Below are positions 40,824-50,043 of a stretch of DNA of 64,000 nucleotides, in pieces. The notes beneath the pieces were generated by a model that was given only the letters and a program-made list of their open reading frames with translations, did no database searches and was not told the DNA's origin. How positions within the stretch are numbered: the first letter of the stretch is position 1; the number at the start of each line of letters is the position of its first letter. The position numbers and the translations under genes are program-made. The stretch is from Wenyingzhuangia gilva (lineage in GTDB: Bacteria > Bacteroidota > Bacteroidia > Flavobacteriales > Flavobacteriaceae), in assembly GCF_030519655.1 (NCBI RefSeq), contig NZ_JAUMIT010000003.1, positions 62,001 to 126,000 on the forward strand, read 5' to 3'.

Positions 40824-42023
40824 TTAATATTTCATTTCCAAATCACCATTGATCTCTTCTTGCCAAGGCAAACCGTATTGACCAATTAGTTCCATAAAAG
40901 GATCTGGGTTGAATTCTTCAACGTTGTAAACTCCAGGTTTTTTCCATTTTCCTGTTAAGAACATCATTGCTCCTAACATGGCAGGTACTCCTGTAGTGTA
41001 TGATACTCCTTGAGACGATACATCATCAAAAGCATCTTGGTGTTTACAGTTGTTCCAAACGTAATACGTTTTTTCTTTACCGTCTTTAATTCCTTTAATT
41101 CTACATCCAATAGAAGTCTCTCCTGTATAACCATCAGCCAATTCTTCTGGTTTAGGTAAGGTTTCTTTTAAAAACTGTAATGGAACAATTTCTACTCCTT
41201 TGTACATAATAGGCTCAATACTAGCCATACCGATGTTTTGAATGACACGTAAATGTGTTAAATATTCATCACCAAAAGTCATCCAGAAACGAGCACGTTT
41301 TAAGGTTGGAAAGTTTTTAACCAATGATTCTAATTCCTCATGATAAATAACATAAGAATTTTTAGGACCAATGTTTGGATAATTTAAGGCTTGCTTAATT
41401 TCGTGTGGTTCCGTTTCTACCCATTGACCATTTTCCCAGTAACGTCCTTTTTGAATCACTTCACGGATGTTGATTTCTGGGTTAAAGTTGGTGGCAAAAG
41501 CTTTACCATGATCACCTGCGTTACAATCTACTATATCTAAATAGTGAATTTCATCAAAGTGATGTTTGGCAGCATAAGCAGTATAAATACTAGTTACACC
41601 AGGATCAAAACCACAACCTAAAATAGCTGTCAATCCTTTTTCTTTAAATTTATCTTGATAAGCCCATTGCCAGCTATATTCAAATTTAGCTTCGTCTTTA
41701 GGCTCATAGTTAGCAGTATCTAAATAGTTTACACCTGTTTCTAAACAAGCATCCATAATAGTTAAATCCTGATATGGCAATGCAACGTTAATTACCAATT
41801 CTGGTTTAAACTCATTAAATAAAGCAACCAATTCTGGTACGCTATCAGCATCCACTTGTGCAGTTTGAATATTTCTATCCTTAATTAAAGCAGCAATCGC
41901 ATCACACTTAGATTTTGTTCTGCTTGCTAACATAATTTCAGAAAAAACTTCGGGAGAAGCAGCACACTTTTGTGCAACAACGCTACCAACTCCACCAGCA
42001 CCAATGATTAAAACTCTAGACAT
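40824..42023 (-). CDS. Carboxynorspermidine/carboxyspermidine synthase (saccharopine dehydrogenase family)
   Basis: With the ATG at 42023 the protein has 399 residues and begins SRVLIIGAGGVGSVVAQKCA, a Rossmann NAD(P)-binding motif at the very N terminus as in the family. An upstream in-frame ATG at 42077 would add 18 residues without homology. It catalyses reductive condensation of aspartate semialdehyde with a diamine to give the carboxy-polyamine that NspC decarboxylates. It precedes nspC by about 106 bases on the same strand. Whether the diamine is putrescine or diaminopropane cannot be told from sequence. Confidence 0.9.
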   Translation of the reverse strand: MSRVLIIGAGGVGSVVAQKCAASPEVFSEIMLASRTKSKCDAIAALIKDRNIQTAQVDADSVPELVALFNEFKPELVINVALPYQDLTIMDACLETGVNYLDTANYEPKDEAKFEYSWQWAYQDKFKEKGLTAILGCGFDPGVTSIYTAYAAKHHFDEIHYLDIVDCNAGDHGKAFATNFNPEINIREVIQKGRYWENGQWVETEPHEIKQALNYPNIGPKNSYVIYHEELESLVKNFPTLKRARFWMTFGDEYLTHLRVIQNIGMASIEPIMYKGVEIVPLQFLKETLPKPEELADGYTGETSIGCRIKGIKDGKEKTYYVWNNCKHQDAFDDVSSQGVSYTTGVPAMLGAMMFLTGKWKKPGVYNVEEFNPDPFMELIGQYGLPWQEEINGDLEMKY

Positions 42024-42148
42024 TTTTAATGTTGTTAAATGATTTATAAATTTCGGCAAATGTAATTTTTTTTTCAAACTACGCTTAAAAATAGTCGTTT
42101 TTTTTGACGAAAAAAAACTTATCTAGAGGATTGATATTCAATCACTAA

Positions 42149-43432
42149 TTACTTCAGTTGAATAGATAGTTTTTTATTCCCTTTTTCATAGGTGTAGACG
42201 GTATAATTACATACATAAAAAGCAATGTATTTAGCAATAAAAACACCAAATAATAAAGGAATAAAAAGAGCAAAACCATTGTTTACAATATTGCATGTTA
42301 AGAACAATGCTGTTAAAGGAGCATGTATGGCAGCGCTTAACATAGTAGCAGCTCCAATCAATGCAAAATTTAAGACAATTAACTCTGTATTAAAAAAGTG
42401 GTTGCAAAACAATGCGATAAATATTCCTAAAATAGCTCCTGTTACAATACTTGGTGCAAAAACACCACCATCGCCACCAGCACCTAAAGTTAATGAAGCA
42501 ACCAATGGTTTTAAAAAAACAATCAATATAATTGATAACATAAAACCAATAGAAATGGTTTTGTAATCTGTAGTTGATAATAATTCGGGAATGGCATGGT
42601 AACTATCTCCATACAAAGCAGGGAAAATAAAAATAGCAGTACCTACCAATAATGCTCCTGTATTTACACGTATAAAGTTGTTTTTTATTTTGGCAAAGGC
42701 AGATTTGATGAAAATAACACTTTTGGTAAAAAACACGGCAAATAAACCCGCTAAAATACTCAATAAAATCATGTAGGGAATGGCTTGGTAATTCCATTTA
42801 AAAACCTCAAAATCAAATAACTTATTATTGTCAAAAAAATAAATAAACGTTTGAGCGATGCTAATAGAAATAGCACAACTTAAAAAGATGGTTTTGGTTA
42901 CTTTTCGTGAAATGACTTCTATGGCAAATAAAAGTCCGGCAATGGGACTCCCAAACAATGTGGTAACTCCTGCAGCAACTCCTGCACAAATTAATTCGGT
43001 TTTATAAGCGTTGGCAACTTTATCTTTTTTGTAAACAGAACTCCCTATGGCTGCTGTGGCTACTACAGTAGAAACCTCTACACCTGTAGATCCTCCAAAA
43101 ACGACGGTTAAAAATCCATTAATATAATGTGATGGAATTTTATAAAAAGGAAGCTCGTCTTTTCGGTTTTCAAGCGTATTAAAAATCTCTTTGATTCCTT
43201 TATTTTGTTTTCCCTTGAATAGATATTTTCTTGTAAAGTAAATGATGGTAATTCCTACAGAGGGAAGGAAGAAGTACAACATAGGTAAATGGTGTACCTT
43301 TTCTAATAGTGATTCTTCAAAAAAAGCAGTACTATTTTTTAAAGAGAAGCCTAATAGTGTTGCTAAAATTCCTATCCATATCGTACTTAATATTAGATTA
43401 AAATATCCTTTTCTGATGATTTCTTTTCTCAT
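42149..43432 (-). CDS. ClC-family chloride channel with unusual selectivity motifs
   Basis: This 427-residue membrane protein has the ClC fold with GGVFAPS near residue 326 and AAIHAPLTA near 366. The usual GSGIP is replaced by NKGIK (77-81) and GREGP by GVEVS (117-121), although the gating glutamate (Glu119) remains. At the internal proton-glutamate position of the E. coli exchanger (Glu203) it has Val173 (FAIEV), as in channel-type animal ClC proteins. This suggests a passive or differently coupled anion pathway. There is no C-terminal CBS domain. It is a single gene, with no fluoride-related neighbour. Confidence 0.85.
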   Translation of the reverse strand: MRKEIIRKGYFNLILSTIWIGILATLLGFSLKNSTAFFEESLLEKVHHLPMLYFFLPSVGITIIYFTRKYLFKGKQNKGIKEIFNTLENRKDELPFYKIPSHYINGFLTVVFGGSTGVEVSTVVATAAIGSSVYKKDKVANAYKTELICAGVAAGVTTLFGSPIAGLLFAIEVISRKVTKTIFLSCAISISIAQTFIYFFDNNKLFDFEVFKWNYQAIPYMILLSILAGLFAVFFTKSVIFIKSAFAKIKNNFIRVNTGALLVGTAIFIFPALYGDSYHAIPELLSTTDYKTISIGFMLSIILIVFLKPLVASLTLGAGGDGGVFAPSIVTGAILGIFIALFCNHFFNTELIVLNFALIGAATMLSAAIHAPLTALFLTCNIVNNGFALFIPLLFGVFIAKYIAFYVCNYTVYTYEKGNKKLSIQLK

Positions 43433-43596
43433 GATAAAGATGATTCTTTTAAGGATGCAAAGGTATGAGATTTAAAAATGTTTAGGTTGTCTTAAAGATA
43501 GTTTAGGACAAATGTTCATTGAATTTTTTTAATGTTTACATTTTTTACTAATGTAAAAAGGGGGTGGAATAGATAATTATTTTTCCAACAAAATTC

Positions 43597-44619
43597 CTAT
43601 CTATGTATCCTATGGTTATTTAACCAACGTTGATAAGCAGCTGCATTTCTGTTATGCTGACTTAAATTCTTAGCAAAATTATGAGTTCCTAATTTTTCAG
43701 GACTTGCGCAAAAATAATAATAAGAATGTCTTTCTGCGTTTAAAACAGCATCAATAGCATCAATATCTGGCATGGCAATAGCTGACGGAGGAATACTTCT
43801 GTTATTGTAAGTGTTGTAAGGAGAAATAATATCTAAATCTTTTTTCAAGACTCTTTTGATCACGGTATCTCTTCCGTATTTTTCTTTTAATGCATATATA
43901 ATAGTTGGGTCTGCTTGTAAAGGCATTCCAACTCTAACTCTATTTAAATAAACGCCCGCTACTTTTGATCTTTCAGGTTTGTATGAAGTTTCTTTATGAA
44001 CAATAGAAGCTAAAGAAATAATTTCGTTTTGACTTAGGTTTAATTGTTTAGCTTTGGCAATTCTATTTGCATTCCAAAACCTTTTGTAAGCTTGTAATAA
44101 CTTATCTCTTAGTAGGTTTGGGCTTATGGTCCAATAACAATCATAAGTATAAGGCATACACATGTTTAGAACTGTTTTGTGCGTAAATCCCTCTTGTTTT
44201 AAAAAATCAATATCTGTTAAACTATTTAAAATACTGATTGAATCTGCCTCAACTTGTTGAGCCAACCTTCCTGCTAAATCTTCAATGTAATTTTGATTGT
44301 TAAAAGTAACTTTGATAGGAGTTTGCTTTCCGATTCGCAATAAATTGATGATGCCATTAGCACTCATACCTTCTTTTAGAACATACATTCCAGGTTTAAT
44401 GTGTTTGTAGTTTTTTAAAGAAGCTACTGTTTTAATATCGCTAATATCATTGCAAATAGTATCTAAAGTAATAAGAACCTGTGTTAATGAATCTGTTGAT
44501 TTTATGTAGATTTTAGTGTCTTTTTTTATTTGTGCACCATAAATAATACTATAGAAATAAATTCCTATAACGGTAATTGCTAGGCTAAATATTCCTAGGC
44601 TATAATATGTTTTTTTCAT
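43597..44619 (-). CDS. mltG: Endolytic murein transglycosylase MltG
   Basis: This 340-residue protein has one N-terminal membrane anchor (residues 8-28), a LysM-like region and the YceG/MltG catalytic domain. The catalytic glutamate is expected at Glu210 in ASIVHKETS, followed by KVAGVYLNRVRVGMPLQADPT-type residues. The usual residue four positions earlier in this motif is His here, a change outside the conserved KET. MltG cleaves nascent glycan strands at the inner membrane. The start overlaps the end of the acetyltransferase gene by 20 bases, and the set dapF-GNAT-mltG forms one operon. Confidence 0.92.
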   Translation of the reverse strand: MKKTYYSLGIFSLAITVIGIYFYSIIYGAQIKKDTKIYIKSTDSLTQVLITLDTICNDISDIKTVASLKNYKHIKPGMYVLKEGMSANGIINLLRIGKQTPIKVTFNNQNYIEDLAGRLAQQVEADSISILNSLTDIDFLKQEGFTHKTVLNMCMPYTYDCYWTISPNLLRDKLLQAYKRFWNANRIAKAKQLNLSQNEIISLASIVHKETSYKPERSKVAGVYLNRVRVGMPLQADPTIIYALKEKYGRDTVIKRVLKKDLDIISPYNTYNNRSIPPSAIAMPDIDAIDAVLNAERHSYYYFCASPEKLGTHNFAKNLSQHNRNAAAYQRWLNNHRIHR

Positions 44620-45148
44620 GTAAAATTGAAGGGTGAATTAACTGATAAAAAGCGACATCTTTAAAATCTCCATCACTAAAAATCCAGTCTTTACGAATAC
44701 CAACCAATTGGTATCCTAATTTTTCAAATAATTGAATGCTTTTTTTGTTGTCTGTTGTAATGTTTGCGTACAACTGTCTAAGGTTTAAAAAAGAAAATGC
44801 GTATTTATTTAAGAGTTTTATAGCTTCAGTAGCATAGCCTTTTTGTTGATGATTTTGATCAATTAAAACCCCAACCCCTGCTCTTAAGTGCTGTGGACTA
44901 AAATCGAATAAATCAATCATTCCTACAATTTGATGTTTTTTATCTTCAATAGCAAAACGCAATTGCTTGGCTTCATAAATATCTAAATGAGCATTTTCTA
45001 AATATTGCTTTAGTATATAACGAGAATACGGTGTTTGAGTATTGCTTACTTCCCAATAAGCTTCATTATTTTCTATGTTGTATAGAAATTCTAAATCTGT
45101 TGGCTCAAGAGCACGTAATCTGATGTTTTTACCTGTTAGCTTTCCCAT
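44600..45148 (-). CDS. GNAT family N-acetyltransferase (RimJ/RimL type)
   Basis: From the ATG at 45148 the protein has 182 residues and starts GKLTGKNIRLRALEPTDLE, the common opening of RimL-like acetyltransferases. The acetyl-CoA motif is DQNHQQKGYATEA near residue 95-107, and ITTDNKKSIQLFEKLGYQ follows. An upstream in-frame ATG at 45175 adds nine residues of poor family fit. It overlaps dapF by about 20 bases at its start and mltG by 20 bases at its end, so all three are translationally linked. The substrate is unknown and could be a protein N terminus or a small molecule. Confidence 0.85.
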   Translation of the reverse strand: MGKLTGKNIRLRALEPTDLEFLYNIENNEAYWEVSNTQTPYSRYILKQYLENAHLDIYEAKQLRFAIEDKKHQIVGMIDLFDFSPQHLRAGVGVLIDQNHQQKGYATEAIKLLNKYAFSFLNLRQLYANITTDNKKSIQLFEKLGYQLVGIRKDWIFSDGDFKDVAFYQLIHPSILHEKNIL

Positions 45149-45926
45149 GATATTTGATATTTCCGTTGAATACAAATGTAGCTGGTCCTTTTAGGAACAC
45201 ATTTTTGTAGCCATTTTCAGTAGGTTCAAAAGAGACTTCTAGTTCACCACCTTCAACTTTTAAAGGAATTTTGGTACTAGTAGTTTGTTTTTGTTCGTAC
45301 ATAGCAATGGCTACCGCTGTTACTCCAGTACCACAGGCAAGTGTCTCATCTTCAACGCCTCGCTCGTAGGTTCTTACTCTAAATTTATCATTATTTAATG
45401 ACTCTACAAAATTTACATTGGTTCCTTCTTCAAAATAAGGAGCTCCATATCTAATTTTTGCACCATTTGTTTTTACATCATATCCCCCAATATTATGAAC
45501 TATTTGTACATGATGAGGAGATCCTGTGTTTAAAAAGCAGTGATTGTCATAAACTTCAACTTTGTTCACATCAATCATTTGTAAATTGGTAATTCCGTTT
45601 TCGTAGCTAGCATAATGCAAACCATCAATGGCATCAAAAGTCGTTTCTTTTTTAAAAACACCAAGTTTGTGAGCAAAAGCCACCAAACAACGTCCACCAT
45701 TACCACACATAGTACTTTCAGATCCATCGGCGTTATAATATACCATGGTAAAGTCGTATTGATCAGAAGGATTTAACAACATCAGTCCATCAGCTCCAAC
45801 TCCAAAACGTCTGTTACATAAAAAGTGAACCAAGTCAGTGTTTTCTCTAGGGAAACTAAGATCTCTATTGTCAATAATAACAAAATCATTTCCTGTTCCT
45901 TGGTATTTATAAAAAGTAATATCCAT
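45129..45926 (-). CDS. dapF: Diaminopimelate epimerase
   Basis: From ATG 45926 the protein has 265 residues and begins MDITFYKYQGTGNDFV, the standard DapF start. The longer frame from 45974 adds 16 residues not found in the family. The two catalytic cysteines are in TMCGNGGRC and ETLACGTG. It interconverts LL- and meso-diaminopimelate for lysine and peptidoglycan synthesis in the cytoplasm. The gene starts a three-gene operon with a GNAT acetyltransferase and mltG, and dapA lies 2 kb away on the other strand. Confidence 0.95.
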   Translation of the reverse strand: MDITFYKYQGTGNDFVIIDNRDLSFPRENTDLVHFLCNRRFGVGADGLMLLNPSDQYDFTMVYYNADGSESTMCGNGGRCLVAFAHKLGVFKKETTFDAIDGLHYASYENGITNLQMIDVNKVEVYDNHCFLNTGSPHHVQIVHNIGGYDVKTNGAKIRYGAPYFEEGTNVNFVESLNNDKFRVRTYERGVEDETLACGTGVTAVAIAMYEQKQTTSTKIPLKVEGGELEVSFEPTENGYKNVFLKGPATFVFNGNIKYHGKANR

Positions 45927-46046
45927 TTCTAAAATTTTAATCACACAAAAATACAAAGAAAAAAAGGAGGGCACATAAAACTCAGAATAGATTGAACAGA
46001 TTTTTGTGTTTCGTTTAAATAGGTTGTATTTTTAAAAGAAAAAAAG

Positions 46047-46391
46047 ATGAAACAAATAGTTCAATTATTAGTGAATGCTTTAGCTGTAGTATTAATTGCA
46101 AATTTATTGCCAGGTGTTGCGGTAGCAAGTTTGGGAACGGCTGTGTGGGTGGCGTTAATTTTAAGTATTTTAAACTTATTGGTAAAGCCAATTTTAATTG
46201 TATTGACTTTGCCGATAACAGTATTGACTTTAGGATTGTTTCTGTTAATTATCAATGCGATTATTATTAGTATGGCTGATGCTTTAATTTCAGGTTTTAC
46301 AGTCAATGGAATTGGAATAGCTATTTTATTTAGTTTGCTGTTATCTATTTTGGAATCAGTGTTGTCTGCTGTATTTGGACTGAAAGATTGA
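46047..46391 (+). CDS. YvlD-like small membrane protein (phage holin 4 superfamily)
   Basis: The 114-residue protein is almost entirely hydrophobic with about four membrane helices (segments near 5-25, 28-50, 53-75 and 86-110). It matches the widespread chromosomal family named after phage holins (YvlD-like). No lysis genes or phage genes are near, so a holin function is unlikely. Its role in these bacteria is unknown. It is divergent from dapF and precedes the htrA gene by 78 bases. Confidence 0.85.
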   Translation: MKQIVQLLVNALAVVLIANLLPGVAVASLGTAVWVALILSILNLLVKPILIVLTLPITVLTLGLFLLIINAIIISMADALISGFTVNGIGIAILFSLLLSILESVLSAVFGLKD

Positions 46392-46469
46392 CAGTGTAAA
46401 AAGATAGTAATATTCTATTGGCATAGTTTTTGGAATTTTGATTAATGTATCATAAAAAATATAGAAATC

Positions 46470-47846
46470 ATGAAACAAAATATTAAGTTATTTGTAGTTG
46501 CTCTTTTAGGAGGTTTTATTTCATTAACCCTATATAATCGTTTTATAACGCCAGAAAGGCAACAAGCAAATCAAACCGAAACTATTAATAATTTTCCGGT
46601 TTACACCAATAACTCAAAATTAGTAGCTGCTGAAAATTCAGTAGACTTTACCACAGCTGCAGAAGCAACTGTTAATGCAGTAGTACACGTAACGAATACT
46701 TCGGTAGGTGTTCAACAATATCCTTTTTCTCAATTGTTTTTTGGGCAAAGTTATGGTAGAGAGTATAAAAGAGTAGGAACCGGAAGTGGTGTATTAATTT
46801 CTCCTGATGGATACATTATTACAAACAACCACGTAATTGACAATGCTACAGATTTAGAAATTGTTTTAAATAACAAAAAAAGATACAAAGCAGAATTGAT
46901 TGGAACTGATAAAGCAACAGACATCGCTTTGTTAAAGATAGATGCTGAAGAGTTACCTTACATTACTTTTGGAGATTCAGATGCTACTAAAATTGGAGAA
47001 TGGGCTTTGGCAGTAGGAAATCCATATAATTTAACTTCTACAGTAACGGCAGGAATCATCAGTGCTAAAGGAAGAGATTTAGAAGGTGATGGTAGAATTG
47101 AATCTTATATTCAGACCGATGCAGCTGTAAATCCTGGAAATAGTGGGGGAGCTTTGGTAAATACAAGAGGAGAATTGATAGGAATTAACACGGCAATTTC
47201 ATCTCAAACAGGTTCTTTTGTAGGATATTCTTTTGCAGTTCCTTCTAATATTGCCAAAAGAGTGGTAGAAGATTTAATGGAAAATGGAACGGTTAAAAGA
47301 GCTGTTTTAGGAATTTCTACTGAGTTGAAAAAAGATGTTAATGGTGTTTATATATCAGAGGTTTCTGAAAATACAGGAGCTAAGAAAGCAGGTTTGCAAT
47401 CTGGAGATATCATCACAAAAATAGATAATGTAGTTATTCATAAGTTTGCTGATTTGGTTGGACAACTAACAGCAAAAAGACCTGGGGATGAAGTTTTGGT
47501 AACAGTTAATAGAGATGGGATTACTAAAGACTTTAAAGTAAAACTATCTGAAATTAATGACATGACTACCGAAGCTTTTGGAATTCAGTTTGGTGGATTG
47601 TCTGATGCCTACAAGAAAAAGTTGGATATTGATAATGGATTGGTGGTAAAAGAAATCAATAATAATTATTTGCAAAAAATTGGAATTAAACCTGGATATG
47701 TGATTTTGTCAATTAACAATTACAAAATCAATAATCTGTCAGATATTGAAAAAATAAAATCTCAAGTTGATAGTGAAGAAGATATTCATAAATTAACGGT
47801 TGTAAATTTAAATAAAGATAAAGAAACCATCATTATACGTTGGTAA
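46470..47846 (+). CDS. degP: HtrA/Deg-family periplasmic serine protease
   Basis: This 458-residue protein has an N-terminal signal or anchor, a trypsin-like domain with the triad His in NNHVID, Asp in ATDIALLKI and Ser in GNSGGALVN, and two PDZ domains (about 270-360 and 375-458). It degrades or refolds misfolded envelope proteins. The leader lacks a clear TAnnTTTG element, which would fit control by an alternative sigma factor, but no consensus is convincing. A weak hairpin with a T run follows the stop. Confidence 0.93.
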   Translation: MKQNIKLFVVALLGGFISLTLYNRFITPERQQANQTETINNFPVYTNNSKLVAAENSVDFTTAAEATVNAVVHVTNTSVGVQQYPFSQLFFGQSYGREYKRVGTGSGVLISPDGYIITNNHVIDNATDLEIVLNNKKRYKAELIGTDKATDIALLKIDAEELPYITFGDSDATKIGEWALAVGNPYNLTSTVTAGIISAKGRDLEGDGRIESYIQTDAAVNPGNSGGALVNTRGELIGINTAISSQTGSFVGYSFAVPSNIAKRVVEDLMENGTVKRAVLGISTELKKDVNGVYISEVSENTGAKKAGLQSGDIITKIDNVVIHKFADLVGQLTAKRPGDEVLVTVNRDGITKDFKVKLSEINDMTTEAFGIQFGGLSDAYKKKLDIDNGLVVKEINNNYLQKIGIKPGYVILSINNYKINNLSDIEKIKSQVDSEEDIHKLTVVNLNKDKETIIIRW

Positions 47847-47851
47847 ACCTA

Positions 47852-47887
47852 AGTATTTATACTGCTAAAAAAAATACTCATTTTTTA
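47852..47887 (+). terminator. Probable terminator after degP
   Basis: The arms AGTATTT and AAATACT, separated by a 13-base loop, are followed by CATTTTTTATTT. The stem is short and AT-rich, so termination may be weak. Confidence 0.45.
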
Positions 47888-47957
47888 TTTATGTTAAATT
47901 ATTATAGCCAATTGTGTAAGTCTTTTTATTTGTGTGGATTTTATGTAAATAAAATAG

Positions 47958-47965
47958 TAAATTTG
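47958..47965 (+). promoter_or_regulatory. Bacteroidota -7 promoter element (TAAATTTG) for the dapA cluster
   Basis: A perfect TAnnTTTG match lies 26 bases before the dapA start. A TTTG at 47929-47932 could serve as the -33 box, but its spacing is a few bases longer than usual. Confidence 0.5.
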
Positions 47966-47991
47966 CAGGCTAGCATAATTAAAAGTAAAAG

Positions 47992-48876
47992 ATGAGTATT
48001 TTTTTGGGTACAGGTGTTGCGTTGGTAACTCCTTTTGATCAAGATGGGAATGTGGATGTTCAGGCTTTAGAGAAGTTGGTAGAATTCCAGATAGATAATG
48101 CTGTAGAATACTTGGTAGTTCTTGGGACTACTGCAGAGGTAGCAACTTTGACTAACGAAGAGAAAGAATTGGTTAAAGCTACCATCATAAATACAAATGC
48201 TGGAAGATTACCAATCGTTTTAGGAATAGGAGGAAATAACACACGTGCGGTTATAGAAGATATTAAGAATACTAATTTTGACGGTATCAGTGCTATTTTA
48301 TCCGTATCACCATATTATAACAAACCAACTCAAGAAGGAATTTATCAACATTATAAAGCCATTGCTGAAGTTTGTCCTGTGGATATTATTTTGTATAATG
48401 TACCAGGAAGAACAGCTTCTAATGTAGCTCCAAAAACTGTAGCGAGATTGGCTGAAATTCCAAATATCATTGGAATTAAAGAAGCTAAAGGAGATATGGA
48501 TCAAGCTTTAAAATTAATTAAGTTGGTTCCTAGTGATTTTTTAGTAATTTCAGGAGATGATATGATTGCTTTACCAATAGTATTAGCAGGTGGAGCTGGA
48601 GTAATATCTGTAATTGGACAAGCGTTTCCAAGTGAATTTAGTCATATGGTTCGTTTAGGGTTGTTAGACAAAGCAAGAAAGTCTTTTGCAACACAATATA
48701 GAATACAAGAAAGTATAGGGTTGATTTTTTCTGAGGGAAACCCAGTAGGAGTAAAAGCCTTGTTAGAAATATTAGGACATTGTAACAGTAGTGTAAGATT
48801 GCCTTTGGTAAAAGCTACTGATAAGTTACAAGGTGAATTGAAGCAATTTGTAGAGTCATTTTACGTTGCTTCGTAA
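47992..48876 (+). CDS. dapA: 4-hydroxy-tetrahydrodipicolinate synthase
   Basis: This 294-residue cytoplasmic aldolase has the catalytic Schiff-base lysine in GIKEAKGD, the tyrosine in YNVPGRT and the TTAE loop near residue 46. It condenses pyruvate with aspartate semialdehyde, the first committed step to diaminopimelate and lysine. It heads a tightly spaced run of six genes (dapA, bamD, rpoZ, coaBC, DUF4835, recN), the arrangement common in Flavobacteriia, with its own TAAATTTG promoter. Confidence 0.96.
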   Translation: MSIFLGTGVALVTPFDQDGNVDVQALEKLVEFQIDNAVEYLVVLGTTAEVATLTNEEKELVKATIINTNAGRLPIVLGIGGNNTRAVIEDIKNTNFDGISAILSVSPYYNKPTQEGIYQHYKAIAEVCPVDIILYNVPGRTASNVAPKTVARLAEIPNIIGIKEAKGDMDQALKLIKLVPSDFLVISGDDMIALPIVLAGGAGVISVIGQAFPSEFSHMVRLGLLDKARKSFATQYRIQESIGLIFSEGNPVGVKALLEILGHCNSSVRLPLVKATDKLQGELKQFVESFYVAS

Positions 48877-48888
48877 TAAAATCAATTT

Positions 48889-49698
48889 ATGTTAAGAAGT
48901 GTAAAGTTAAGTTTAGTTTTAGGGGTTGTTCTATTAGCATCGTGTGGTAAATACAATAAAGTGTTAAATAAGGGTACTTCTGAAGAACGATATATAATGG
49001 CTAATGATTTATATAAAGAAGAATCATATCAAAAAGCAAATCGTTTGTTTGAGCTTATTTTACCATCTTATGAAAGTAAACCACAAAAAGAAGTGGTAGT
49101 GTTTCGTTTAGCTGATGGATATTTTAAGGAAAAAGATTATACCACTGCCATATATTATTACGAAAAATTTATCAGAAATTTTCCTAAAAGTACCGAGTTA
49201 GAAACAGCACAATATCAAATTGCTGAAAGTTATTTTAATTTGTCTCCAAAATATAGTATTGATCAAACAGATACTAAAAAGGCTATGGAAGCTTTTCAAA
49301 ATTTTATAGACAATAATCCAGACTCTGATAAAATTGCAGATGCAAACAAAAGAATTAATGAGTTAAGTTATAAGTTAGAAACTAAAGCTTTTGAAATTGC
49401 AAAACAGTATTATAAAATAGGAATTTATAGTTCTGCAATGGTCGCTTTTGATAATGTGATATTAGATTACTTAGGAACATCCTATAAAGAAGAAGCAATG
49501 TTTTATAAGTTTAAATCTGCTTATGAATTAGGAATTAATAGTATTTACTATAAAAAAGAAGCTAGGATTAATGATGCTATAAAAGTTTATACAAGATATA
49601 AAAAAGCATACCCTAACTCAGAATATATAAAAGAAGCTGATGATTTATACAATAAATTATTAAAAGAAAGTCAGCCAAAACAAGAACAAAATAGTTAA
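48889..49698 (+). CDS. bamD: Outer-membrane assembly lipoprotein BamD
   Basis: The 269-residue lipoprotein has its cysteine in LLASCGK (residue 19), and the mature part is a series of tetratricopeptide-like helical repeats (for example ANDLYKEESYQKANRLFEL-type and FKEKDYTTAIYYYEKFIR-type helices). It is the essential periplasmic partner of BamA for beta-barrel insertion, relevant here because SusC proteins depend on it. It follows dapA by 12 bases and precedes rpoZ by 18 bases. Confidence 0.93.
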   Translation: MLRSVKLSLVLGVVLLASCGKYNKVLNKGTSEERYIMANDLYKEESYQKANRLFELILPSYESKPQKEVVVFRLADGYFKEKDYTTAIYYYEKFIRNFPKSTELETAQYQIAESYFNLSPKYSIDQTDTKKAMEAFQNFIDNNPDSDKIADANKRINELSYKLETKAFEIAKQYYKIGIYSSAMVAFDNVILDYLGTSYKEEAMFYKFKSAYELGINSIYYKKEARINDAIKVYTRYKKAYPNSEYIKEADDLYNKLLKESQPKQEQNS

Positions 49699-49716
49699 GA
49701 TAATTATATAAAAATC

Positions 49717-50037
49717 ATGGATTACAAAAAAACAGAAGCTCCTTTGTCTACAATTACTTATGACAAATCGAAAGTAGAAGCGCCAACGCAAAACATTTAC
49801 GAGGCGATTTCAATTATATCTCAAAGGGCTACTCAAATTGGTAGTGATTTAAAAAAGGAGTTGGTAGATAAATTAGAAGAATTTGCTACATACAACGACA
49901 GTTTAGAAGAGGTTTTTGAAAACAAAGAACAAATTGAAGTTTCTAAATTTTATGAAAAATTACCTAAAGCTCATGCCATTGCAGTAGAGGAGTGGTTAGA
50001 AGGGAAAATTTATCACAGAAGACCAGAACAAGACTAA
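49717..50037 (+). CDS. rpoZ: DNA-directed RNA polymerase omega subunit, Bacteroidota type
   Basis: The 106-residue protein has the Bacteroidota omega (RPB6-like) pattern: TQNIYEAISIISQRATQI near residue 25, then KKELVDKLEEFA. It is longer than enterobacterial omega and diverged at the C terminus. It stabilises the beta-prime subunit. It sits between bamD and coaBC, as it usually does in this phylum, and ends 6 bases before coaBC. Confidence 0.9.
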   Translation: MDYKKTEAPLSTITYDKSKVEAPTQNIYEAISIISQRATQIGSDLKKELVDKLEEFATYNDSLEEVFENKEQIEVSKFYEKLPKAHAIAVEEWLEGKIYHRRPEQD

Positions 50038-50043
50038 ATTTCT

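Noticed and set aside
43535-43557. Hairpin TTTACAT/ATGTAAA between the ClC and mltG genes
   Set aside because: No T run follows it on either strand, so it is not called a terminator.
46047-46391. Phage holin and thus a prophage remnant
   Set aside because: The protein belongs to the chromosomal YvlD-like branch, and no lysis, structural or integrase gene is near.
46425-46445. Sigma-54-like sequence TGGCAT-AGTTT-TTGGA before degP
   Set aside because: The -24 part fits but the essential GC of the -12 element is GG, so the match is not good enough to call a promoter.
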